A stretch of DNA of 64,000 bases from positions 814,650-878,649 of the forward strand of contig BLXT01007673.1 of the NCBI GenBank assembly GCA_019648995.1. Reading direction: 5' to 3'. Positions 1-9,599 of this stretch are shown piece by piece. The position numbers and the translations under genes were made by a program. A model generated the notes under the pieces. The model did not search any database and was not told the DNA's origin. It saw only the letters and a program-made list of their open reading frames with translations. The DNA is from Plakobranchus ocellatus. Lineage: Eukaryota; Mollusca; Gastropoda; Plakobranchidae. The stretch's first letter is position 1. Every line of letters starts with the position of its first letter.

Positions 1-2940
1 TTTTTTTTTTTTCTTTTTTTTTGGGGGGGGGGGGGGTATTTGCAGAACCCCAGTTTCCTTTACCAGAATCACTCACAGGTTCATTTATTTTTATATTCAT
101 TGCTAAACTATTAAATAGGACGTTTGAGGCTCTGACTGTGAACTTAACTAATTGAGCTTCTCAATGCCATCATGTCGTGATTGGTCTTGCTTAACATCAT
201 GGTGCCCAAATGTCTGGAAATTATGCATTTTCTTCACTGGTGTCTAAACAGTATTCACAAGTACACCAAATTTGTTGAAAACACCCTTCTGATTTTTATT
301 TTTGTTGTCAGCGAAATTTTGTTTGTTTGTTTTTGTTTTTTATTCATTTTTTTTGTTTTGTTTGCTACCGTACTTTTTTTTTGACTTCGTAAATAAGTTC
401 AATTTTGCGTGTTAGTGGCAAAGTCTACTCTGGTCACCTTGCTCTAGTCTAAGTTTCCGATGTGAATCTTATGTCTCAATATGGTTTTCGATACGCCCGA
501 GTGATGACCTTCTGTTAGACTTTTCTTCTAATAAGATCCAATGAGGCTGGAAGTGTACATGTTTATAGATTGTATATCTACGATCTAGATCAGTACAAAT
601 CTTGTGTTGTCTACAGTGGAAATTTTATAGGCCCTAAAGTCTTTGTTCTGCAATTGAGAAAAAGGGGAGGAGGTGTCATGGTTTCGGGAGAGGTAAAGGG
701 AAAATTGCATGGACTAACATTGACTAGACCTAGAGAGACAAGTCTAATTGTTCAACAAGTACTGCCCGCACCTCCCAACAAAGCCAGCTGGCTTCTGCCT
801 CCTTCCACAACACATACACGCACACATACGTTGTTTGGAAATGATAGGCATGCTTGATCGTCACAGTCGCATTGCCCCAGTGCTAAAGGGAAAGAAAGAA
901 AGAAAGAGAGAGAGAGACAGATAAACACTTTGAAGTTTAGACAAAGCCAGCCAACTCGGCCATGGGGAAAACAAAGGTCGCCGCTGATGTAATAAGTGTG
1001 AATAGATCTGAAACAAGGCCTGCCTCCAGACTAGACTCATGGCCTGTGAGGAGCAACACCCTCTCTCCCCTTACCCCTTAAACACACATTGGTGAATTGC
1101 ACAGTATAGGGCTAGCATAACGTACATCGGAGAAAAAGTGTTCTTTGATTGAGCGGCGCCAAACTGTAAAAGATCGACTAAGATAAAAATAGAGTTATGC
1201 GGTGGCCCTTCATAATAAGTCTTCTATGGGGGTAGTTCCAAGATAAAAGATCGACTTGAATGAAAATCGACTTAAGCAGTGTTGACTGTACTGCATGTTT
1301 GTTTATTCTGTTTAAACTTATTTGTATCCATTTATCAATGTGTTCTTAATTTTTCCTAGTCTAGATCTAGGCTCACAGATGAGATCTTTATCTAGAGATC
1401 TAATTTAATCTAGCTCTCGATCTACGTGTAGAATTGCAGGAAGATGATTTTTTTTTTTTTTTAAATTTCTGCGAATTGTGTGCATAGGCCTAACGAATGA
1501 ACAGGCTAAAAAAAAAAAGGTAGCAGTTGAACGCCTCAAGAATAAAAAGATTTTTAAAGCGAGAAATGTGGTCTTCTTGCAGGTTTAGAAAGCTTTGTAG
1601 CTGTGTACTTATTATACTTATATTTAAAAGAGCCTCTGCATTGTTTTAAAATTAACATTCTTATATTATTGTAATTTCAGTATCCTGCATCCTCATTTAC
1701 GCACAGGAATTTGTAAGATCAAGTGAATTAGAAAACACATGTTGTAGCAGTGGAGAAAGGATAATAACCTGAATTTAAATTATGATTAGGGAACCTTTAT
1801 TTCAAAGCCGAAGACGGCAGCAATTTTTTTTCTTTCTTTTTTTTTTGGTTCTGGTTTTTTGCTATTGTTGAAGTAGGTCTATACACAGGCGCATAATATG
1901 GAATGGAAGAATAACTCTTACGAATTGTCCTTTTTATTTTTTCGTAAATTTTCCTTTTTTCCCTTCACCTCTTTGTTACGATAATGATATTGGATCTAAT
2001 AGTCCAGCCTAATAGCCTATCGAATAAAAAACAAATCCAAAGTGCATTTAATTATAGATCTAGTAAAGAATGGTTGAAAAGGGCTTTTCTTTACCTTGAT
2101 AAATGAAGTGGAAGGGTAAAAATATTTTAAATAAAAATGTAAGATACTCTTATCTGTATTGATAATCTGATTTGTGAAGAAAAGAATGAGAACATTTTTA
2201 GCTGAATTATAGGCTCTACTGGGAAATAAAATTCTGCCAATATGTAGGCCTACATTTTTTAAAATCAAAATAAATGATTTTTCAAAATGCACTATGGTAA
2301 CACACAGGTCTAAACACAAAGCGAGATTTCACCGAAATTCTATTAGAATTCGTGAGAAGTTTGATCTGTGTAATTCAGAATAACCATAATGTTGTCTTCT
2401 ACACTCCTCTATCTATATCTAGGTATAGACTAGTCTTCAATCTCAATAAAGGATGGATATCAAAGAATCAATTACGAAAAAAAAAAATGAAATAATACAT
2501 TCAAAACTTGAGAATACAGATTTGTATGTTGATAATCGCTATTTCTGATCTGAGTTTGCGTGTGAAAAAAAAAAGCTATCCCGACTTCATGCGTTCAGCT
2601 CTTTCTATACTATAAGTAATGCTTGATTGGGCATTGTTTTGCTAGCTAGTGATGGACCAACACAGCTTGGTGATATGTTACAATAATGACCCTGAGGTAA
2701 TGGCCTATGGACTTTTTCGTCCCACGCTACTTTGGCTTGTATTTATGTTGCATTTCCTAGCACAGAACGGACACACACACAAATGGTCACAAACATACAA
2801 ATATACATTACAACTGATTTCATTGTAATGGTTGTTTTGCTTTGATATTTTTCAAAAGAAAAACCAAAAGACCCCCTGAAAAACAAAAACAAAACAAAAA
2901 AAAAATAGGCTGACACGCTTAAATTCGCCAGCAATCGCTA
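1..2940. other. Intergenic stretch, no gene recognised
   Basis: No open reading frame here resembles a known protein; all are short and low in complexity. The window opens with a T run followed by a G run (1-36). A (GAAA)n/(GA)n microsatellite lies at about 889-922. Words of the type TAGATCTAGATC recur near 577-592 and 1361-1430. A possible MITE at 612-1291 is listed separately. Otherwise the stretch is AT-rich sequence without visible structure. Confidence 0.6.
612..1291. mobile_element. Possible diverged MITE with TACAGT ends
   Basis: The left side begins TACAGTGGAAATTTTA. The right side, read on the - strand, begins TACAGTCAACACTGCTTAAG. Both recall the TACAGTGCACTCC ends of the MITE family found at 27696 and 55417, and the interior shares a CA-rich patch with those copies. 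The internal similarity is weak, so this may be only a single terminus or chance. Confidence 0.3.
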
Positions 2941-3104
2941 GACTAGAAGTAGCAGATGACGGAAAGTGGCAGAAAAAATGGAGTGCGCAGCCGCCATTTT
3001 ACCGGATATTTACTCATTTACATCTGCAAATAGACGCAAGTTTTCTTTATTGGTTGGATTCTCTATTTGATCCTCCTCAAAGTGATTGCTGGAGACTAGT
3101 TGAC
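2941..3104 (+). promoter_or_regulatory. Candidate ERK5 promoter / 5' UTR exon with YY1-type site
   Basis: The stretch is locally less AT-rich than its surroundings. It contains GCCGCCATTTT (2990-3000), the reverse complement of AAAATGGCGGC, which matches the YY1 consensus often found just downstream of animal transcription starts. A possible splice donor (CAG|GTTTAT, near 3104) follows. The first ERK5 coding exon appears to be preceded by a splice acceptor at 11822, so a separate 5' UTR exon upstream is expected. Assigning it here is inference; nothing excludes another position. Confidence 0.3.
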
Positions 3105-3599
3105 AGGTTTATTTTGCAGTGTTGTTATTAACTAATTGATTGTTAAGTTTGCATAAATTAGTTAGTTTCTTTTCTTTGGATTACAGTATTGTCAGGATGT
3201 CAGAATATTACTCTAAACATAGAACTGTTTTCTTATTTTGGTAAGAGACAGCATTGGTAAAAAATCTTTCTTTTTTTTTTCTTTGGTCAAAACAGAGAAC
3301 AATTCTTTCTTTTGCTTAAATTTTTTGCATTGACAGGAAATCAAAATGTTTGCTAAAAAACATAACAATTTTGATTACAGAAATTAAGAATGTTTGTGTT
3401 TTTAAACTTTTTAATGAGGTGTAGAGCATGAGTGTGCTTTCTGTGTTACTCCAGTGAAAGTTTGGTTACAAAAGCCATGGGAAATGTGGACACCTTTTTT
3501 CAATCCATTCTATAAAAATGAGCCTAAAATGACCTAGATTGTACAGATTTGCATTGATTGAGAAGAGAAAATCGAATAAAAAAGGATTCAGCAGCATCA

Positions 3600-4215
3600 A
3601 CATTCTCACAATCGGTAACATCAACACCACAAACAATAACAATAACAGCAATAACAACATGATCATTTAGGGTGTTTTATGGTGTTCTTTGGTGTGACCA
3701 AAAAACTGTCGAAAATAATAACAACAATAACACGTGCACACACATGTTTGTTTGCGTGTCTTTTGGTGTCATTTGGATTGAGATCAGACAAACGAACAAA
3801 AACACTAATTTAGGCTTTTATTTCTCTGATCTTATTGAATTAGATCACAGATGCAATGAAAAAAAAAACAACAAAATATTACCAAGAACAACAATCACAC
3901 CATCACCACAAACAACAATAATAACATTAAAAATAACAAGCACTTGATCATTTGAGTGTCCTTTGTTATCCTTGTGATTGAGAAAAAAAAATGTTAAAGA
4001 CATCAATTTAGCATTTTTCTCCAATATTGATAGTGCAACCATGCAACTAAGCACGTGAACAAATGAACAGACAACAACATACATGTAACACTCACACATG
4101 AGTGACAAAAACAGCAGCAAGAGCAAGAACAACAAATACCACCAAAAACATATACAAACATAATCGTTTGTCTTTTGGGTGTCCTTTAAGTGAAAAGACG
4201 AACCAGCACAATGAC
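3600..4215. repeat. Diverged tandem array of about 200 bp with (AAC)n tracts
   Basis: A motif of the form GTGTC-TTTG followed by GATTGAGA or a similar string recurs near 3757, 3953 and 4177, spaced about 196 and 224 bp apart. Each copy is preceded by an AAC/ACA-rich tract and by a TGATCATTT- or ATCGTTT-like word. The open reading frames here are by-products of the trinucleotide tracts. I see no gene. Confidence 0.5.
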
Positions 4216-4955
4216 CTCCCCTTGCATTGGTGTAACCCTAGCTGTCAAGACAATGATTTTGGAGGCATAACAGTAGATCTTTAAGGATAGCATTACATGG
4301 CTGCCTTTTTGCTAAAGTATTGACTTTCTCTCCTTAGAATCCTTGGTCGTTTAAATCACCCGACATTACAACTTGATTTTAAACAGCATTTCGTACTGCC
4401 TGTCAACATACCACATGCTCGCGTTGTGATCTTCATGTTTCGTACAATGATCTGAGTGCATGTATTTTTAGTACAGCCCCTGTGGCACACACTTGGAAAT
4501 AGGTATGGCTAGAGTGTGCGTGCTTAGCTGGCATTGCTTGCTCGCTGGAAAAAAATGGAGTGTGGTATAGTGGTTTGAAAACGAATTACCCATTTGCTGT
4601 TTGTTAAAAAAAAAATCTACACTTCATCCTGTGACAATACATCCTTCTGATTCTCAAACAAGGCAAGGCTAGACCTACACTATTCAAGACTGGGTCATTG
4701 ATTTGCACTATACCAAGCATATATTGTAAAACATCTCATGAGTTTTCAAGTAATAAAGTATCCTTTTGTTTACAACAGTATTACGCATATATAATTTTTA
4801 CTGTCCTTAGCGTCATCAGTCATTAACATGATGTGCATGTATGTGTGTTGCTTATGAGAAAGGGCGGTGTTGTTAACTTATAGACCTATCTCCTGCCAAG
4901 AAGGGGTAACCTCACTCTAGTTTTAATTTTTTATGCTCATGTATATAGGTGTGTG
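4216..4955. other. Intergenic stretch, nothing recognised
   Basis: AT-rich sequence between the AAC-bearing tandem array and the LINE fragment. I see no coding region or structured repeat. Confidence 0.5.
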
Positions 4956-5625
4956 AAAGGAACACAGTGTGGGCGCCTTGTCTGCCATGAGGTGTGACCT
5001 GTATGGGGGAAGGGGTGGATCCTGGAGGTTGAGGTGGTGATGGATCGACAATAGTGGCTGCCTCTCATCAACATGCCTCCATGACCCACGCTACCCAATC
5101 CCAGTAGAGGTCCCACACCCTCTGCTGGGAGTATAGCTCCAGGTTAGCCTTGGTACAGCGCTGGAAATTCATCCAACATGTCCCCTTGGTTGGGTTCCGT
5201 GGTGGGTGGGGAGCCCTGGAGCTGAATACCAAAGATCTTTCATGACATCCAAAAAAAAAATTCCTTACCCTTCCCAAATCCCGACAAGGCGAAGAAGCCT
5301 TGCCAAGTGGCAGCTCGTTTGGGCTGTCTCTGTTGCCAGCAAGAGGAAGGCGGAGGACCTTCCTACACTTATGAACATGTCTCCCTTTGCGGGCTGGTCG
5401 CCATTCAAAAAATTTATGGTGATCAGCTCGAAAGGATCTGCAAAGGTGGCTGAAAGGTCACCTTTTAAGATCCATAGGGAATTGAAGTCAATTCTGGGGG
5501 ACGAGACCATCGAGGTCACCAATCTTGGTAGTGGTGACCTCAAGGTCCAGCTTAAGTCAAAGAAGCTGGGAGCAATCGCACCATTCCAGACACCCCTGTG
5601 GCTGTCTGTCCTCACTAGAGCCTGA
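4956..5625 (+). pseudogene. LINE ORF1 fragment (Jockey-like), left part
   Basis: This is a decayed gag-like ORF1 of a non-LTR retrotransposon. The open frame at 5206-5625 contains SPFKIHRELKSILGDE followed by VTNLGSGDLKVQ. It matches the recurrent LINE ORF1 pattern SPF-x-I-x-K-G-[LI] ... V-x-x-L-x-SGDLLV. The ~250 GC-richer bases before it resemble the element's 5' region. The frame is interrupted exactly where the DNA transposon at 5626 begins. Reading across that insertion gives CPH-x-SLNSSKGVI in a second frame, a typical ORF1 motif, so a frameshift lies inside 5500-5600. Identification rests on motif memory, not on a search. Confidence 0.7.
5622..5625. repeat. Target-site duplication, left copy (CTGA)
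   Basis: CTGA directly precedes the CACAGCG terminus at 5626 and is repeated at 9600-9603, directly after the opposite terminus. Removing the insert and one copy restores LINE ORF1 sequence, which supports a real insertion. Confidence 0.85.
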
Positions 5626-5641
5626 CACAGCGTAGAATTTT
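5626..5641 (+). repeat. Left terminal inverted repeat
   Basis: CACAGCGTAGAATTTT pairs with the reverse complement of 9584-9599 at 15 of 16 positions. The first seven bases resemble an RSS heptamer. Confidence 0.8.
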
Positions 5642-6231
5642 GCTTGCTACCTGCTACTTTAGTTGGGAACGCCGGTACCCGCGACGGGACCGTTAATCTT
5701 GTCAAACTGACACCCGACCCAGGTTCATTTACGGTCATTGGGCAGCGCTCTTGCCCTGCCTAATACCTGCACAGAATTGCACCGGCTAGTGATAAAACCG
5801 TGGGATTCTCCCGAAATTAAATCATTATATCTCTAACATTTTCTCACGCTGGATTACTTTTGTTGTTTGCTTTAAATATTTAAAGTCTTATTTGAATTTG
5901 TGTTCAACTCCGGTGTTTCTATCTTATTATTAAGTGAATTTTTCAAGTGTCTAAACTTAGCTTTTAAATTCTACCTAAAACAAATTAAAGATTATTAATG
6001 AAGCTTTCTTCATCATCCATAAACAAAAAACGTGCCTTTGTTTTTATCAATTCGCGTAATTTTTGTGATCTGTAAAAATTAAGCTATCTGCTGAGACGTA
6101 AATTTATCTGTTGACTCAACTAATATTATATTTTTTCTAAATATTTCCACTCTTGCCCAACACAGATATCAGCTTTTTTTATATCAATCGTTTCATGATG
6201 GAACATTCTCTGGAATTTCATATGAAAATGC

Positions 6232-6684
6232 GTGAACGAACTTTGTCGTATCTGTGCGAAATTGTGCGTAACAGAGAAACAGAAAAAAAACAATGCCAGA
6301 CAACACTCGTGTTTAGCCTTATCTGCAGACATTTTACTCATTTATGGTCATGATGTCACACAGTACAATGAAACAGCTCATTCAAAGTTTGTTTGTGTGA
6401 GATGCTACTCTACAATTAAGATTATTAAACGTTAGCAAAGCATCACCTCTATAAGAAACGCAAGGACCGTTTTCAATTCCACAATGGATATTTGGCGCAG
6501 CTATGATAAGACAATTCTTGACTTTGAACATTGTGCCATATGCACACATAGATCCAAAATGACAAAGGCTGTGTCGGCCAAAAACTGGCATTGTAGCGGC
6601 AAAAGGCAAACTCTGCCTGTTTGTCAAGTTCAACCACTGCTAACTGTGATAACACATATCAGACAGAAACACACCCAGTCATAA
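6232..6684 (+). pseudogene. RAG1 N-terminus-like zinc domain of the transposon
   Basis: The frame starting MNELCRIC has Cys5-x2-Cys8, then DVTQYNETAHSKFVCVRC with His50, Cys55 and Cys58. After one in-frame stop (TAG, 6433-6435) it continues with a Trp-Arg context and HCAICTHRSK. From memory, vertebrate RAG1 has the same order: LCRICGN, then IDVKADVDSIHPTEFCHNC, then EWHPHTPSCDICNTARRG. The three-part zinc-ligand order and the D-V...H-x-x-F-x-C-x-x-C spacing agree well. Its function in this element is unknown; in RAG1 this region binds zinc and assists the core. The frame ends at 6684, overlapping the linker in another frame. The other short frames over the same bases are shadows. Confidence 0.68.
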
Positions 6685-7121
6685 CAACAAGTTATTTGCC
6701 TACAAACACTTTCTCCGCATCACAGTCTGCTCACACATCAAACATTAGCCTATCAGACACATTTTATGTGAATACACAAAAAAACAATGACATAACATGT
6801 GACACTAGACAAAACAGCTCAACAGATATGGACACTAGTTTTGCCGATCAGTCATGTCCTCACAATTCGTTAGGTATTATCTCAACAACAAGCTTCAATA
6901 TCTCGCCAGTCCCTGTGGCAGAATCTACGCCACTCAAACCCACAAAACCGCTCACAGTAGACAGTACAATTTCACCGATGACAAAACATGAAACTACATT
7001 CAGCCATTCACTCAGTCTCTCACAAAACACACCCTTATCAAGAGAAGAAGAAAAACTCAGCACACACTTAGTAAGACGAAAACTTCACAATAATCCAAAT
7101 AAGCAAATAATCAAATCATAA
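6621..7121 (+). pseudogene. Ser/Thr-rich linker region of the transposon protein
   Basis: This 166-codon open frame is rich in Ser, Thr, Asn and Pro and has no domain I recognise. It ends in a short charged segment (EEEKLSTHLVRRKL). It lies between the zinc domain and the transposase core, on the same strand but in a different frame from both. Either frameshifts or small unseen introns separate them. It is probably a disordered linker, and too simple in composition to assign further. Confidence 0.5.
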
Positions 7122-7285
7122 ATGCAAAACTAAGGGATAATCATTAGTACTTCAAAGAATAGTAGCTCCAAGAAAACAGACCTCACTAGTCTGGACACCA
7201 ACAAAAAAAAAGAAGAGCAAAAATCCTTCACAACGTTAGACCATATGTTGCAGGACAATCAGAAACATCTGCAGACACACAATTA

Positions 7286-8908
7286 GTGACTGAACTAAAA
7301 AACATGCCAACAACACGTAGACACAACATTTTTAAGAAAGCTGGAATCAAACGAAAAATAAAACTTTCTCAACACCACACACTAGCTATGAAAGAAGCTT
7401 TAGGACTGAGTTGGAGGCAGGGTAGGAAACATGGTAGTTTATTGAGAAAAGTAGGCGTACACTTAGAGAATGAGAAACCAGTTAGGGAACTTTCTAGAGA
7501 GATAGTATCAGATTTTTTTCATGTAGAGGAGAGATCATTTTTGAAAGAGGGTGGGGTAGAATATTTAGCTCAGTATGGTAGGATCTTAAATTTACCCCAG
7601 TTTGTCGACAGTTTATTAGATTCTTATGATAGGCAAAACATGCTCACATTAAACAATGGATCAATCGGTGGCGATCATGGAAAAAATTCTTTAAAATTTA
7701 CCCTTCAGATTGCAAATACAGAGAAACCCAACGCACGCTACAACACTGTAGTTATAGCAATAGCAGCAGTCAAAGACACACACGACAACATCGTTAGGTT
7801 TATACAGGGTGGGTTAGAAGAAGATCTTAAAGCACTACAGTCTCATTCATGGAGAGACAAAAATATCAAGGTCTTTCTGGATGGTGACTATGATTTCATG
7901 TGCAAAATTTATGGCCTCTCAGGCCCACAAGGCACCTATCCTTGTCTGTGGTGCCTGATGCCACGACGAGCTATGCACCGACCCAGTGATCAGTGTCAAC
8001 CCAGGTCACTGGCAAGCTTACTCGCGGACAATAAATCTTTTATGCAGCTTTGTGAGGGGGAGAAAAAAGATGTTGCCAAGTTTTACAACTCACTACACGC
8101 ACCAATGATAGACATAGAGTCAGATCGAGTCAGTCCACTCTATTTGCACATTTTACTAGGCATAGTTTTGAAACATCACAAATTACTAGAGGATGCTGCA
8201 CACAGGTTAGACACTAAAATAGCTGGTCAGGCAGATGTATTTTTGTTAACTTTGGGGGAAAGTCTTAAAAATTACAGGGCGCAATGGAGTAAGTTTCAAA
8301 ATTTGCAAGAGAGGTTAAGATTTGAGGAAGGTTGTTTAGCATTTAGTGAAACTAGGGAAGATATAGATAAGTACACACAACAAATATACTAGACAGAAAG
8401 CCTCCTCTCCTTTCTTTCACATACAGATCTCAAACCTAGGGCAGGGCCAATTGCATCATCATTAGACACAGTTCTGAACAAGCACAGAATAACACCACAG
8501 GCATATCACAGTTGTTCATTCACATTACAGTTAGTTTTTAATGACCTCAATGAACATCTTAGTAAAGCCCACAAAGCCATCTCTCACACAAAACCTATAG
8601 AACAAACTACTTCTTCACAGTTACAACCATTAATAGACACCTATATGACAGTATACAGAAGACTATTTCCCCAAAAAATCATTCCTAAACAACATCTGCT
8701 AGAGCACCATTGCATCCCACACATCACACTTTACAAGTTCGGATTAGGTTTACTAGGGGAACAAGGGACAGAAAATAGTCATCAAATGATATCATTCTTA
8801 GAAAAATATAGGGCCCATGAGATAGTTAATGATCAAGCTAGAATTAAACACATTTTAACAGCACATTTACTCCAAGTAACACCAGACTTACAAGGCTCGA
8901 AACTGTGA
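7286..8908 (+). pseudogene. DDE transposase core of RAG1-like type
   Basis: A 368-codon frame (7286-8392) ends at a single TAG. The same frame then runs on to 8908, so one stop interrupts about 540 codons. Visible motifs, numbered from 7286: GGDHG (Asp130), FLDGDYDF (Asp199/Asp201), a zinc pair CLWC (Cys220, Cys223) after a GLSG-x-x-GTYP stretch, and PLYLHILLG (His288). After the stop comes GLLGEQGTENSH, with a candidate catalytic Glu at 8771-8773. The order D - D + C-x2-C - H - E follows RAG1, Transib and related DDE transposases. GGDHG...GDY-F...CLWC also recurs in many uncharacterised cnidarian and molluscan proteins, as I remember them. The start codon is not certain, because upstream sequence in the same frame may be lost to a frameshift. 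Confidence 0.75.
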
Positions 8909-9583
8909 TAAACGATGCCATATATAAGTTATTATTTTTGTACCTTTATGCCACTCTATATCATAATCATGCATTAATCACGCTCACGTGACGCCCGATT
9001 TGTGATACTGTAAAACAATAATATAAAGCTCAGACTTTTTTCTATTTTTATGCACATTACATAAATGCGTTTGGATGTTAAGGAATGTAGTGCCATGTTT
9101 TTGTCTCATTACCTGTTAAAATAACTCCACTGCTGCTGTTAAATTATCGGATGTATGGATTATAAAGTTATCCACTATGAAGAGAATTTGTGTCAACAAT
9201 ACCAATTTTTGTGAGTATAAAGCTAAATGTCATATCTTAATACTATTAAAGTTTCAGAAAAATTTTTGTTCGTTTAAATGTAAAAAATGTTTTTCCTTAA
9301 AATAGAATTAAAGTTCTAACTTTAGAAGTCAATTACTAAAAATCTATAAAAGATAAATTCAGAGTTCTTTCTCTACCACCCTTTAAGTTAAATAATCTTT
9401 GATGTTGTGAATTCTAATTGTTACTAACTCTGATCTTGGTGTTGGTATTCAACATAACAAAAAACAACATAAATTGTAACTAAACACATTGATAGCAGCC
9501 AGGCCACCTCAGGCTCACTGCCCTGTGACTGACCCCGGGCACGATGCTCTGACCCCAGGTCACAGCTAGCAGCTAAGTTACCA
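8909..9583 (+). other. 3' non-coding part of the DNA transposon
   Basis: AT-rich sequence follows the transposase stop. A GC-richer subterminal part (about 9495-9570) contains two copies of CTGACCCC followed by GGGCA or AGGTCA. A similar motif lies just inside the left end. These could be transposase-binding repeats. Confidence 0.45.
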
Positions 9584-9599
9584 AAAATTTTACGCTGTG
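9584..9599 (-). repeat. Right terminal inverted repeat
   Basis: Read on the - strand it is CACAGCGTAAAATTTT, matching the left end at 15 of 16 bases. It is followed by CTGA (9600-9603), the second copy of the target duplication. Confidence 0.8.

Larger units (their letters stand above)
5626..9599 (+). mobile_element. RAG1-N-like DNA transposon (N-RAG-TP-like), 3974 bp
   Basis: A cut-and-paste DNA transposon inserted in a LINE. Its ends are CACAGCGTAGAATTTT on the left and, on the other strand, CACAGCGTAAAATTTT on the right: 16 bp with one mismatch, flanked by a 4-bp duplication CTGA. CACAGCG differs by one base from the V(D)J recombination heptamer CACAGTG. Inside, on the + strand, lie a zinc domain resembling the RAG1 non-core N-terminus, a Ser/Thr-rich linker and a DDE-type transposase. 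The coding parts are in three frames with in-frame stops, so the copy is dead unless introns explain some breaks. A related direct subterminal motif (CTGAC-CC...GACCCAGGT) occurs near 5706 and 9528. I recall N-RAG-TP from Aplysia as a transposon encoding a RAG1 N-terminus-like protein; equating the two is inference. Confidence 0.78.

Noticed and set aside
5265-5738. 157-codon frame on the - strand
   Set aside because: It is antisense to the LINE ORF1 fragment and runs across the transposon junction, so it is a shadow frame.
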